Made by a program: the position numbers and the translations under genes
The notes under the pieces: generated by a model
The model's database searches: none
The model's input: only the letters and a program-made list of their open reading frames with translations
What the model was told of the DNA's origin: nothing
In this document: positions 40,301-52,427 of the stretch, piece after piece
Position numbering within the stretch: position 1 is the first letter of the stretch
Layout: every line of letters begins with the position of its first letter
Source of the DNA: Membranipora membranacea
Taxonomy: Eukaryota; Bryozoa; Gymnolaemata; Cheilostomatida; Membraniporidae
Direction: 5' to 3'
NCBI GenBank assembly: GCA_914767715.1
Contig: OU612073.1
Location: 1,798,001 to 1,862,000, forward strand
Length of the DNA: 64,000 nucleotides

Positions 40301-43300
40301 GATGATCAATGTTATGTACAATATGTATTTAGAATTGAAATGTCCGTTTATTGAACGCCACAGCATCTTAATTGACCTTGCATCGGGAAAATATGGATAA
40401 CTCAATAAGTTTAGAGATTTGAGGATGAGACACTTGCATTATAATATTGCTCATCTTCCAGTGCATTTATGACCTTGATAACAGTCCCAGAGCTGCCCAC
40501 CAAAGTAACAGGATCAAATGGCACTTCTGAAACATGAACATCAACATTGGTGTGACAATACATGATGCATTGGTGTGACAATACATGATGTATTGGTGTG
40601 ACAATACATGATTTATTGATGTGACAATACATGATTTATTGGTGTGACAATACATGATGTATTGGTGTGACAATACAAGATGTATTGGTGTGACAATACA
40701 TGATGTATTGGTGTGACAAAACAAGATCAAGATTAGCACAAACATCAAAAGCTCAAGGTTGTTAGCCATGGAGCTTTAAAATGTTAATTGATAATGTGTG
40801 CAAGTCCCAGACTCAGCGAATAATAAGGCAAATTGGAAGCGACAAAAAGGGGATATCCAGTTTTTATCGTGTAACTAGTAACCCAACTTACAAAGCATAT
40901 AAGACTACACAAACCCTGCTGCTATCAAACTGACAGGCTGATGAGGCTAATATTAGATGTGAAGCTAAGCAGTTAAAATTTCTCACCCTCTCCATCCTCA
41001 GCCACATCATCATACACAGGCTCCTCAGCTGTAGTCTCATACTGTGTGGTCTCCTTCACGGTCTTCTGAGTTTCCTGCTGTGTCGCTGCGTAAGGTGGAC
41101 CCTGTGAGGCCTGAGGGATATCTTCAGGTGTTGGTTGAGATTGAGTGGGTGCTGCTGGCACTGCTGGAGGGGCCTGTTGGTTGGGTGCCTTTGCTTGAGG
41201 ATAGTTAGCAGTATCAGGAGTCTTGGCTGGTGTGGCTTGTTTCTTTTCATAATCAGTGTCCTTCGGTTTGGTATTTGTGGTTGGTGTCTGATAAAGTGTA
41301 TTTGATTCATAATCGCCATCTGTGTTCTTTTTAGGTATCTTCTCATAATCTGAATTGGGTTGTGCAGCGTATTGCTCATAATCAGCTAAAATATCAACAA
41401 AATGAGGTAGAAGAGAGAAGAGATTATCCAAATTATTTTAGAAATTAAAACTCTTCTCTAGCCAAAGAAGTATGTTTTTTCCCCATAAATATTGACATAG
41501 GGGGAATAAAGGAATATAACTAAGGTGACTACAGAGGTCGGGCAGCCTTGGCGTCTCTGACCCAATATGGTTAGGATTTCAACGGGAAAGGTTTTTCAAC
41601 TTTTATGCAAAGGTGTTCAACATGAAGCTTTTCTTCTTAGCACGTCTAACTCATGGGGTAATTACACCACCATGGTTTCGTTCCAGAGAATAAATGGTGG
41701 CCAGTCCGTTTTTGAATAATCAAATAACAACTCTCTGTACTAACCACTGTACAATGCATCTTTTTAACAATTGGCTCACTCATATCAATGATGAGTCTGC
41801 AAATAGCCCGTGATTTTGAATCATTAAGAGGCACTATTATCATTTTGCTCACCTGTGTCTTTCTTGTTATTGGTGTCGTCTCCCCATGGTGGAGCTGGAT
41901 TGTCTCCCTCTACTAAGTCATTCGATCTGGCGCGTTGGTCTGGCATCTTATCAGGTTCTGGATGACCAACATTCAGTAGTCTCTCAAACAGACCTCTCTC
42001 AGATATAGGATACATCTTTCCAACTCTTTGGTCCCCTTTTTTCTTTATCTTGCCTTTTTTGGCTTTGCCAACACCGGTTTTCACTTTTTTGTTTCTAAAT
42101 TCCCTCGGCGGTTTAACCTTCTGGTGTATTACTTCTGTTGAGAAGGATTCAGATGCTTTCTCTCTATTTATGGGTTGCCTGCCAATACCAGGATAGCCAC
42201 GATGCTGTCCTCTTGTCGCCATGGCTGGAGTTCGCTCTCCAATATACTGTGGCTGCGGTGCAACCAAAGGAAACGTTTGGTTGAGATACTGATTGTCACC
42301 AGAGGATCCATGACTTGCTTTAGAATGTTTCTTGTTTATTTTCTTACTCAGTGATTTCAATTCTTGCCATATTGCCTCGTGGATGTCTTCAGATGATGAT
42401 GATTCTAGTTTGTCTGCCCTTTTTGTTACTTTATTGCGCCTCTTTTTCTTTGTTGGTTTAGCAGATTCAGTAGTAAATGCAGGCTGTGGTACTGTTATCA
42501 CTTGGACTGGTGGTGGAGGCACCGAAGTTGGGAAAGTTCCAGGTTTGTTGATATGTTTTATGACTGGATCTTGTGTCACATTTACAGGTGGTGCCTGTAC
42601 TATCACTGGTGGTGGGTTTGGATGATTTAAAGTTGAACATAATGTTTGTGGCTGCTGTATGTGAGGTGTAGGACACTGAATATGAGGTTTGAAAACTATT
42701 GTTTGTGTAGTTGTTGTTTTCTCTTTTTTAGGCTTACTCTTTGCCTTGTCAGGTTTTCCTTCAGATTTGGGAATATTTGGGGGCAGTATGATCTTAACTT
42801 CAGATTGCTTTTCTCTGGGCGGTGTTCTCACGATCTTTACTTCAACCTTGTCTTTCTTTGGTGGCTGTGTAGGCTTTGTAACAACCCAAGGTATTGTAGT
42901 CTTTTGTATATCCACTTTTGGTTTCTTGGGTTTGGCTATCACCTTTGTTTTAGTCACTTTCACTTCTTCTACAGCTGGTTTATCTGACACTTTAGCTTTC
43001 ATTGTCATAGCTGGGATCACGAGTTCTTTAACACGCCTCAGTAAAGACTTATGTACAGGTGTTTTAATCGCCGTGGTAGATGTTGATTTTGACATTCTCT
43101 TGTCAATGACCACTTTTGGTGAATCAGTGATCAGAACCTCAGCTGGGACCACACTAAAGTAGGACGGCCGCTGTCCTTGTGCCTCCTCCGAGGCACCTAC
43201 ATTGTTGTGGTAATTACCCAAACAGAGAAATATGAGATGAGCACATATTTAGTCACATGGAAACTCATGATGGAACCATATCCAGTAACAGATAAGTTTG

Positions 43301-46300
43301 GTTAGAGGGAACACAAACATTTTAGTCTCTTGAGAATGTCAAACTGAACGAAAGATTACAATATGACCCCCTGGGTTACCTTTCATTTCAGGGGCAGGAT
43401 GTTGTCTTGGGATATCATATTGGGTACTGATATCCTCCAATTTGATTTTATCTGTAGACATGGCTGCAATCCTGTTTTGTTTTGGCGGTTGAAGTTCAAT
43501 AGCACTCACAGGTTTGTCCTGATTGATGTGCGGGCTGGACGCAGTATCAGTTTTGAGAATCATTGTCCCTGTTCCTGTGTCAAGTGTTTCTGCTGGTACT
43601 GCGATGGTTGCTGCATCAGTTTGAGGAGGCCAAGGCATCTGTGAATCGATCCCTACTTCATGATGAGACAGCGTCTCATTTCCTATACCAATATCGTGCC
43701 TACTTATACGGCCACCTACTCCAATGTCATTGGCTTGATACCTTTCTGTATTGGTTGCGATTCCATGGGTTGATAATCTGTCACCCACCGCTATATCATG
43801 TCTTGAAGGTTGAGTTACACCTGAAGCCACATCTCTTGATGATAGTCTGGTGGGCTCTGTATACATGTCTCGCTTGTTTATCCGATGAGCTGACACGCCT
43901 GTGTCTACATATCTACTGTTCTGGCTATTGTGATTAGCCGGCTGATAATGTTCCATTACGTCAGTTTTATGTCTACTACGCCGCTTGGATGATTTTCTTG
44001 TATATGGTGAATGATTTCGTTCAAAGTCACGGCTGGTTTTACACCTGTGTTTCGATCTCCTATGGCTTCCATATCTTCTTGAAGAACCGTGGGCACAGTA
44101 TCTATCACATTCGTCTGGGCAGCAGTTACAGTTGATGAAGATTGGATTCCTGTCAAAAAATGTTACACTCAATAGAAAAAATCAAACTTGGATATTGAAC
44201 AGCTATAATTGGTCACAAAATTGAACGTTCTTAGTGATATGCTGCTCACCTTTGGTTGCAGTGATCCTCACAGCTATTATCATCACTGTATGAGTCATCA
44301 TAGAGAAGGCTTCTACATTCCCATTCATCACTATGTCTTCTTCCTCTGGATCTGAACATTGGTGAGGTCTTAAAAAAGGAGTTACATTTTACGATTACAA
44401 CTTAATATTATGAGTACTCTGCCGTTTTTTTGCTATAATCTCCTACAAATTTTGGTAAATGCTAGTAATAGATATTGGCGCATGGTAGAAAATTATCGTA
44501 TAATGTAATATTACTTCTACTGATATGTAAGGTAATTTTCTAAAGGTGGTATGTATCAACACATGTGCCCGTACCTCTGTAGTGGAAGCGTTTCTGTTCC
44601 AGTTTCTGTCCAGATACCCATCTCTGTAGTGGTCTATGGTCTCATAGGTGTGCTCTGACGAGAAGTTATCGTATATATTGTCTATATCAGGTTTCTTTTC
44701 ATATGCAACCGGATCCATGTAGACTTCTTCAACTTCTGTCTCCAAGTGATCTGAATGCTGAACTCTACCAGAAGGCACTTCCTAATGAAGGTAAGCAAAC
44801 TGACCATTTTCACCGAAAATAGTTGGTCGATAAGCATTTTGCATGCTTTCCGAATGTGCAGAGAGTGTGCGGCTATAAAGCTATTCAATGATATGGTAAC
44901 CTTTGTGCATTTGGTTGTTTGTGGAGTTGCCTTTCCAACATCAAGTGACAGATAACTTCTAATGCTTGGATTCAAGTTAGATTCAAACGATTGGCATCAC
45001 TTACTGGCATCATTCCTCTTGGAGCAGAACCATCATGTCTTCCACAGGGACAGAAACAAAGCCATCCTGGTGTTGAGGTTGAAGTATTTATCCAACCATA
45101 CTCTTGGGTATTTGATACACTTGTCTGAAGGTAGCGTGCAGTCAAAATGGCATAAGTCTGAAATACAGAATGTTGCTATAGAACTGTCTATTTAATCAGC
45201 AGTAGCACAATGGGAATGGTAATGGTGACAGATCTTCCACCAGCTGATATCCACATCTCCTAAAGATAAGCCTCATTTTGTGATTATTTTGGAAATCATT
45301 ATAACTCTCTGAATCATTTGCTCTTTCTTTTTAATGAGCATTGGCAAAAGCTAATTAAGTTTGCTAGTTCACTTGCGACTGAATTCAGGTCAGAAGACAC
45401 CTGACTTGCCTCTATAGGTTTTTCAGGTAAACTATAGGTGAGATGATTACACTTGCCTAGACATACCTGAATAACAAGGCAACCAATCATCACGGCAGCA
45501 AACATCCAAACATTGTCTCTAATCAGATCATTATACAGTGGATCGAGGCACCCTATCTTATTGATAGCGTCACTAGAGTCATGAACCAAACAGTCAGAGC
45601 CTGATGTCAGCTTACAACAACTCCAAGGTACATTATAATTCGGAGTCATCCATCCTGCCTGATCAATTGCCCTGTGAAATATTAAGAACCTTACAATTCA
45701 AAGTTAGCAATACTGATTTAAATATTCCTACAATACACAAAAAAAACAAATTAATATCCAAATAAACTGGCCTAGGACTTAGATTTAGAACTTAGACTGA
45801 GACTTGGATTTAGAACTTAGACTTAGACTTAGACTACTAAGCCTTTACTTACTCTCCAGTGAAGACGTGATCTAGCTGCCAGTCAACAGATAGCCAGTCT
45901 CTGTAAGACTCTCTACCACAGCACTGCTGATCTACCTGTATGTTATCCAGCGTTATCTGTAATTAGTAGTTGTTGGCATCATAATCATTTTTCATCTTTC
46001 AGAAAGAAAAAAGTTTATGAATATGATAAATGACAAAGTCAATATATTTGCCTATGGAACAGAGAAAAAGTCAAAGCTCAAAGTGGTGAAGATTCGAGCT
46101 AAAACAGCAGAAGACAACTACCGATACTATACCGAGAAATACAAGGCCATTCAAAAAACCCAAAACCAGTGGCCGCGTGACAAGGCTAGTCCTCTCTTAG
46201 ATGAACTAGTTTGTTTACCTTGATTATCCCATATCTCTTGTAGGCAAACAAAGCTGTCTTTAGATCAGAGTCCAAAAGGATCTTGATGTCGCTTATCCAG

Positions 46301-47706
46301 TTTACCCAGCAGTATAATACAGCTACCATAGCCAGCATCTACAGAAGGGAGAGGGTTTGCCCTCAACAATGAGTATGGCATGTTTGAATAGCGGGTACTT
46401 ATCGCTTCAGTTGGAATGGACCGAACCTCCCACATTAAAAGAAATATTTAGTGCCGCTTTTATAAGTTTGAAATTCAATTCTTTGTTGTCTCTGGATTTG
46501 ATTATATAACAATTTTGAAATTTTAACATTCAATTCTTTCAAGTAAGTAAGAACATATCGTTGTAATTGATACATGACACGTTGGTAGCACCAGAGATCA
46601 GGAGGTCTCTGTGGTGGAGCTCCTGTCCCGGAATACCACTCTGTGTCCCGCAGCATATTTCTGAGCCAAAACTTGAGCATTCATATTTAATGAAATGCAT
46701 CATTTTTACCTGATTTTACACACGATATTATTGCACTTTAACCCAACTAGGAGAGACAGCCCTAACAATGGTGTTCGGCTAGGTAAAGATAATAAATAGC
46801 TGCATACAAGCAGTGACGTGTGATAGGTATATGTACTGTGGAGGTAGGAAAACATATTTCCCTTGCAAAATGAAGCTTGGAGACTTTTCTTGATGAATGA
46901 AGCTGTTAAAAGGGAGGAAAAATGGAGATGGGAGGGGATGGAAAAAAAAACCTTAAAACTGGGAGCCGCGTTATATGTAATATTCTACTTAGATGTCATA
47001 AATTACAAATCTTAAGGTAAATATTTGATGACATGTATTTGACCACTCACAGTGAACATATAGAGAGCTGTGAGAGATATCCATCCTCTGTTGTTAGCAC
47101 AACTGTGATTGGACAGTCTGCTGAGAGGGCGCTGCATTCCACTACGTAACGTCGTCAGTGTGAATGAGTTATAGAAGAACATGGTCCAGGAGAAAAGAAA
47201 TGGTACCACAAGCACAGGCCAATACCAGAAACTCTACAAATATATTAAGATGATGGTGAGTCTTGATTTTTTTGCTTTGCTTTGGGTGTTGATCCATTCT
47301 AAATTCAGTTGACCCTAGGCCTAGGGGTGTAAAGTATTCACAGTTGAACTCTGATTAACATTCACCGTAGCTAGCAAAAATGCTAATTAATTATTTATAT
47401 GCTTGTTATACTTCTTATTATCATTATAATATATGGGCAAATCCTTAAAGCCGGATTGATCTTGTTAAAACTCACCTTAAATATTGACTTTATCCCTTGG
47501 AACTCTCCAAACTCAGCATACACCAGGTAGAAAAGAACATAAGATAACACTATAAGTACATAACTTGTGATCTTCAGCCGAAGTAGGAGCTTGTTGCGGT
47601 CTTGTTCTGACAGGTAACGTATTAAACATCCTTGGGCTTTTGGTAGGAACCAATCCAAACCAGAAGAGTCCGCCTTCCTTTCCACCGATGATCTGTGTAG
47701 GTTCAT
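34320..47706 (-). CDS. Peripherin-like tetraspanin with giant repeat-bearing cytoplasmic tail, ~16 exons, ~2,823 aa
   Basis: Minus-strand exons: 47706-47476, 47233-47051, 46338-46219, 45956-45853, 45671-45467, 45157-45005, 44781-44575, 44368-44250, 44149-43380, 43196-41853, 41385-40987, 40526-40474, 40270-40140, 39579-38661, 38306-38072, 37618-34320; phases agree at each join. The first six exons are tetraspanin: TM1 about 46-64, TM2 80-98, TM3 128-153, large loop with CCG (190-192), SCC, and two more Cys, TM4 about 267-290. QCCGRESYRDWL and a TM4 followed by TARYLQTSVSN match the peripherin/ROM1 group. The tail is disordered: YDNF, DYEK, YDDV and YDNV tyrosines, Lys/Pro-rich stretches, PPPLP, and the SIHG repeats in the last 3.3-kb exon. 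Peripherins shape photoreceptor discs; the role here is inferred. The 40474 donor (GTCATA) is weak. Confidence 0.75.
34330..36305 (-). repeat. Tandem coding repeat PL(K/R)HxHRxSIHG, 11 clear copies plus 2 degenerate
   Basis: Within the last exon, copies of GAxFPLRHVHRxSIHGK occur near plus-strand positions 36259, 36142, 36022, 35832, 35643, 35475, 35279, 35101, 34632, 34521 and 34336. Degenerate copies lie near 35926 and 34793. Spacing is about 105-190 bp, filled by Lys/Pro-rich sequence and IPxPPPLP segments. Two modules around 34630-34770 and 35100-35230 are nearly identical over some 45 codons, showing recent internal duplication. Confidence 0.92.
37686..37927 (-). CDS. Alternative terminal exon of the tetraspanin gene
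   Basis: This exon has a good acceptor and follows the 38306-38072 exon in phase 1. It stays open as DGTEYRTWQRGVERG... to VILKSW and a TAA at 37688-37686. Splicing from the GTAATG at its end into the next exon (37618) would create TGA, while skipping it keeps the frame. A minus-strand AATAAA at 37641-37636 follows the stop by about 45 nt. It therefore looks like the end of a short isoform of about 1,804 residues. Confidence 0.5.
39808..40059. mobile_element. MITE with CTGGGGGGTCTT terminal inverted repeats (252 bp)
   Basis: The ends CTGGGGGGTCTTTCCA and TTGGAAGACCCCCCAG are inverted repeats with one indel. The inside carries several GATCGCTCACTC/GAGTGAGCGATC subterminal repeats in both orientations. 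TA dinucleotides flank both ends at 2 bp, which would fit a Tc1/mariner-type insertion, but the exact boundary is open. It lies in an intron of the tetraspanin gene and has no coding capacity. Confidence 0.75.
40546..40728. repeat. 23-bp minisatellite, about 8 copies
   Basis: Units of ATTGGTGTGACAATACATGA plus three bases repeat about eight times with few changes. It abuts the small tetraspanin-gene exon at 40526-40474. On the minus strand it reads as a peptide repeat of the type MYCHTN, which is not considered coding. Confidence 0.9.
45775..45840. repeat. Short tandem repeat (ACTTAG family)
   Basis: Irregular copies of ACTTAGA/ACTTGGATTTAGA fill this stretch of a tetraspanin-gene intron. 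Confidence 0.8.
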
Positions 47707-49293
47707 GGTACATATACCTGTGATTGCATGGTATTCTTAGGATCAATTGTCAACTCAGACCCTATAAGATTGCAGAATAAATACTCCTAAAGCGGCTTAC
47801 TAATGTTTCAAAGCCGGATCAGTTAATAGATTTATAGCATGCTGATTTACAATGTGGACAGCATTATGCAGCTGACTTAACAGCGCTGGAATTTGTACAA
47901 CCATCACGCTTAGTGCTGTATAATATACCATGGTGTGATTGATTATTTAAAGCAATGAGTAGATAACTCCTAAAATCTGGTTTGATAGCCCTATTTAACG
48001 ACCAACTTTATGCTGTGTATGTAACAGGAAGGGTCTCAATGTTGAGGGAAGGCAGATCTTCAATGAATAGCATTTCCACAAAACGATGGATGAAACAAGT
48101 AGTTGTTATCAGGTTTTCTTTGAAATTTAAATAGGCATTATGTGGTGAAATTAGGTACTGGGACTGGCCGCTTAGTTTCGGTCTCCAACTGTTAGTAGTT
48201 CATGATCATGATGCAATGGAATGACAGATTCAAATCAATTAGTTGAATTAATATGTATGCCAGTTTATTTATTGGTTATTATAGATATATATGGTATGGG
48301 AATTCCTATGCCATGTTGGTAGGAGTTATAGCCTACATTAATAATCGGTGGATTATACTTATAACTCTCTGCACTATCATAATCAGTTGGTCATTGAGTA
48401 TGTCACTATCATTAAACCCTCCATAATGTTTAGATGTTAATAACCAGGGCAGTAAAATAGTAGGAGAGGCGAAAATCCTTGAGGGTGTGAAGTAACACCA
48501 GGTTGGGTTTTGTAAGATCATCCTTTGGAGTCTGGAGTTAATCCCCAGCCTCCAAAGCAATTTAATGATATAAATAGCAAATGGGAGTCCAAAATGAGTT
48601 GTTTCTGACATGGATTATTCGATAATAGCATTTTTAGGTCACTCTATTGAGCATTCTAGAGGAGGCATAGCATCATTGCCTCCCCTAGAACTACGGGCCT
48701 GAATAAATGTGTTCAACTTGACATTGAAGGCAGGAAAGATTCGTTTGGTGCAATAATGACTGTCTGTGTTGATTTGAACTTTTCCCTACAATATGACAAT
48801 CTATTTCTCTTCTGATTCAGTGGTCCGATCACATGAACCTCCCTAAGGCGAGGCACTGTCTTGATCACAGAATACTCCGTCCAATTATAATGTAATTTAG
48901 CTCACCAACAGCAACAGTATTACTTCAGAAACCAAAAATAATCTTAGAATTGATTAATATAACATTGTGCGTTACAGAGAAGGATTTTTACGCTAAGACA
49001 ATGAGATTTCTTAATTAGTATCGAGACTATATAATTACCACTAAGTTTTGAAAGTTATGAATTCTTTTGTCAGCGAGGGAACGCTGTGACGAAGCACGCC
49101 TGGCTCTCATCATATGCCTTCGATCTGTATCGAGTGCACATTTTCACTGATCCATAAGATATACTTTAGCTCTTGTTCTACACCTAACAAATTTGATCAC
49201 GTTATCATTAGTACGGCATACGCGACAGGGAAACAATACTTTACTCAGGTCAGATTTCCCACAGTTATATCATTCATGGCTCTTTTTTTCAAG
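47707..49293. other. Upstream region of the tetraspanin gene
   Basis: AT-rich sequence between two divergent units. It should contain the tetraspanin promoter. I find no exon, tRNA or recognisable transposon here. Confidence 0.45.
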
Positions 49294-50031
49294 GTGACAG
49301 TCTACAACATGAGGAAAATCATGAAACAGAAGCTGGAAAAAAACTCTGGTTTGGAGCGCAGAAAAGCAGGAATGCTCTGAAAATTGCAGAACAAGAAGTA
49401 AGTTTGTGTATAGATAATTCGGCTTAAGATATTTAGATTTAGATATTTTAATCTTTTCTGTCCATGATTGAGGGAGATGATAGATCAGCCTTACCTGCTG
49501 TGTTGAATTTATGATGCTGTTTATAACTCTCCCTAAGAGTCAGCTTGAAACTTGGGAAACCTGTATTGCTGTGAACTATGGTATTTTCTCATCTTATATA
49601 AATAGCAACTTGTTCTCATCAACAAGTCGCGCTACAGCGTAATATGGAAAACATGGTGGAAAAAATACAAGAGTTGAAAGCAGAGAAAATAGCTGTTGTT
49701 GAGGAAAGAGCAAGTGGAAAAGTATTTGATGCAGTTTTCCTTTCTAACAACAACACTATATGCACAACATTTTAATTGATTACGTATGATGCACTCTAAC
49801 TGGTTTTCCCAGCATCCCAATTCCAAACCATGATGTATGACTCAGGCAAATTCATCGATATAATTGGGACTATTGGTTTTATATGTATATGGAAAACCCA
49901 GTGCATTGCATTGTGGGAATGGTGCAATGGTGTAATGTAATGACAATTAACATTTCATACACTTCACATATATGATAATCATATACCGTGTTTATGGTTG
50001 ATAAAACTGATCACAATTGGACAATGAGTGG

Positions 50032-50400
50032 TTAAAGGGCAACCAAAGTTTCGCAGCAATGCATCAGTGGGTAGTAAATAATGTGCTAGGCAGCATCAGC
50101 TTTGTGCATGACACGGCGCAAAACTCAAAGTAGTTGCTGACTCTAAGTTGGGTAACACTTCAGTTTAGGGGACGTTCTAAGACATTGCAATTATAATCAT
50201 AGAGCACAGGCTACATAATAACAGGAAACTGCTCTGTGGTTTTCTATTTTAGCGGAGTTTGAGTACCTGATAGATGAATTTTTTCACAAGAATTCTGGCT
50301 AAATGATCATCAGAATTAGATTTTGTATTTTTCCCAATGCAGAAGGTACAATCTGCTATCAATCAACGAGAACTTGTTTGAAACCTTGGTTGCCCTTTAA
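50032..50400. mobile_element. TTAA-flanked MITE, copy 2 (369 bp)
   Basis: Same family and orientation as 19393-19777. TTAA and AGGGCAACCAAAGTTTC start it and the inverted terminus GAAACCTTGGTTGCCCT plus TTAA ends it. One TIR base differs between the two ends. It sits in an intron of the decayed RING paralogue. Confidence 0.8.
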
Positions 50401-51514
50401 AATGAATAAAATTCCATTGTCACTTTGTTGTAGTACACAAGGTGGTGAGTTTTTGTTCAGCTTGAAGCGTGGAGAAAAGCGACAGAAATCAAAACAGATC
50501 AGGTGGCTGCCAGAGAGGCCAATCTCAAGTCCTCATTGGTCAAGACCCAGGAGATGTTAGATGAACTAGAGAAGTTAGCTGATGAGGTGAACAGATCAGG
50601 CACAGAGAGAGACTTCAGCCAAGAGTTACAGACTGCCAACTCGAATGTTACTGAGCTAAATCAGCTATTCACTCCTCCAGGTTTAAAAATGCGCCTTTTT
50701 TGCAAACAAATTGACTGTCAATTTCTTTCCTCGTAAATGTAGATCAGGAATATTGGTACTCATAGAGAACGTTGGTTATCGATGTTTATCCTAGCGCAGT
50801 TTTCTCTGTCAGCTCCTGAGCTGTTGTGCTCTCTTTTTATTAGCTCGAGTTGAGATTAACTGATTCCTTGTCCAATCAGAGCCATATTCTGATAGAACTG
50901 AATGAATTGTCCGACTGTCCATGTCCGTCCAGCATAAACCAATCATCCAGAATTTTTTTGCAAGTCCATCAAGAATTGTTTGTCCGTCCATGCCCGTCCA
51001 ACAAAAGCTGTCCTTCCATCATTAAAATTTGTCCTTCCAACTGTGTCGTAAAAATGGACCGACGGACATAAGGGAATCCCATTGGCCGCTCACCTCTGTT
51101 ATGTATCTTTACAGATGCGGCTGTATTTAAAACAGGAGACAGCATGCAACTGAGAATGGATCTGGAGGACCTAAAACCAGAGTTTTTCGAATAGGATCTC
51201 ACACATAATGATATCGGGTATATCTTGGAGAGAAATGACAAAGAGAGGGTAATAAATGTTATTGGAACAACTAAATGTTATAAAATATGTCTGATGGGTA
51301 CTTGGGAGAATGTTCTAGAGAAATGATATTGTGACAGTATACAACTGTACAACTCCAACCTTGCTCACAGGTATGTCTTCATCCTCTGAAATAACAACAA
51401 ATAATTGTCTAAAAGTCGTATAAATTTCATCTTTTAGAAAGAGCTGGCTGCATTGCCCATTACTAAATTATTTATTTCTTGCCACCTCTTTACTGCCAGC
51501 CCTTACAAGAGATC

Positions 51515-52427
51515 CTTTAGTCCAGCTGTGGGCAATCTGCGGCCTTTTTGCCAGTGCGGCCTAATGGGTAATATTTTGCGGCCTAATTGTGGCCTTATGC
51601 CTGTAAAACTTTTTACATTATTTTTGATTCCCCTTTTTTATGTGGAGAACCAAGTATGCATAGCGCTCTGTAAGCTCAAAATATTTCTAAATAATGCTAG
51701 TGGCTGTATTATGCATGTAGCTTAGCTTCCCAGCCACACTTACTACTTTATCAAGTTGTTTTCCTTTCGAAATAACACAAAACAGTGACCTTTGGATGTT
51801 AAAATTACAAGTTTCTCTAACATTATAGTAATTTTTTTTTGCAAAACAGTCTCTGTGGACAAAAATTCCCTTTGTGACGAGTGCTCCTGCATTATGGCTG
51901 AAATGTTCCATATTGAATTCTTCATTTCACAATCATTTGCGAAAATTTCCCTCCTTTGAGAGTGGGCGGGAGCTGTGAGGTGAAAACTTTGGCAGGACAC
52001 GAAAAATAATTTAAAATTCTTTTTTCGCTCCTCGAAAATACTTCCTTCTCCATCAAAACAGTCCTGTATGAACTTTATTTACACTTTAACCCCTGGGAGG
52101 GCGCTACAGCACCCCTCCCGCACCCACCCTCCTCTTTGTCTTACACATTACATGGGGATACAGACATGTACACAATCAAATCATGAGGTAAAATGACATC
52201 ACAAAACTCAAGAAGATTAGATAAACCAGTATTTCTGCTGAGTTGATGGTTTTTGCAGCATACTGCAGTTTTTAGACATAAGTCTGTTTTGGTTTTTACA
52301 TAGGAAGTGTCAAAATTGCTACTCCAGTTCCAATTTTATCCCTGAAAAATATGTTGCGGCCTTTTGAATTGATCTGGCGTAAAATGTGGCCTTTTTCAAG
52401 AAAAGGTTGCCCACCCATGCTTTAGTC
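51515..52427. mobile_element. hAT-type non-autonomous element with 8-bp target duplication
   Basis: The element 51523-52419 (897 bp) is flanked by the perfect direct repeat CTTTAGTC at 51515-51522 and 52420-52427. Its ends CAGCTGTGGGCAA and TTGCCCACCCATG are inverted repeats of the hAT kind, and an 8-bp target duplication is the hAT hallmark. Both ends are followed inward by TGCGGCC/TGTGGCC-rich sequence. No transposase domain is recognisable; a short minus-strand open frame (52000-51743) is unassigned. Confidence 0.8.

Noticed and set aside
42332-43162. Long plus-strand open frames opposite the tetraspanin tail exon
   Set aside because: They mirror the Lys/Pro-rich minus-strand coding exon; the minus frame alone has splice sites and phase continuity.
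45188-45259. A 24-codon open stretch after a good acceptor that would end the tetraspanin as EMWISAGG...LLIK
   Set aside because: The next exon (45157-45005) continues TM4 in phase with clear peripherin similarity, so this is probably intronic or at most a rare alternative end.
46017-46223. Plus-strand 68-codon frame in a tetraspanin intron
   Set aside because: It overlaps the tetraspanin exon at 46338-46219 only at its edge, and has no recognisable domain or splice partners; perhaps a relic.
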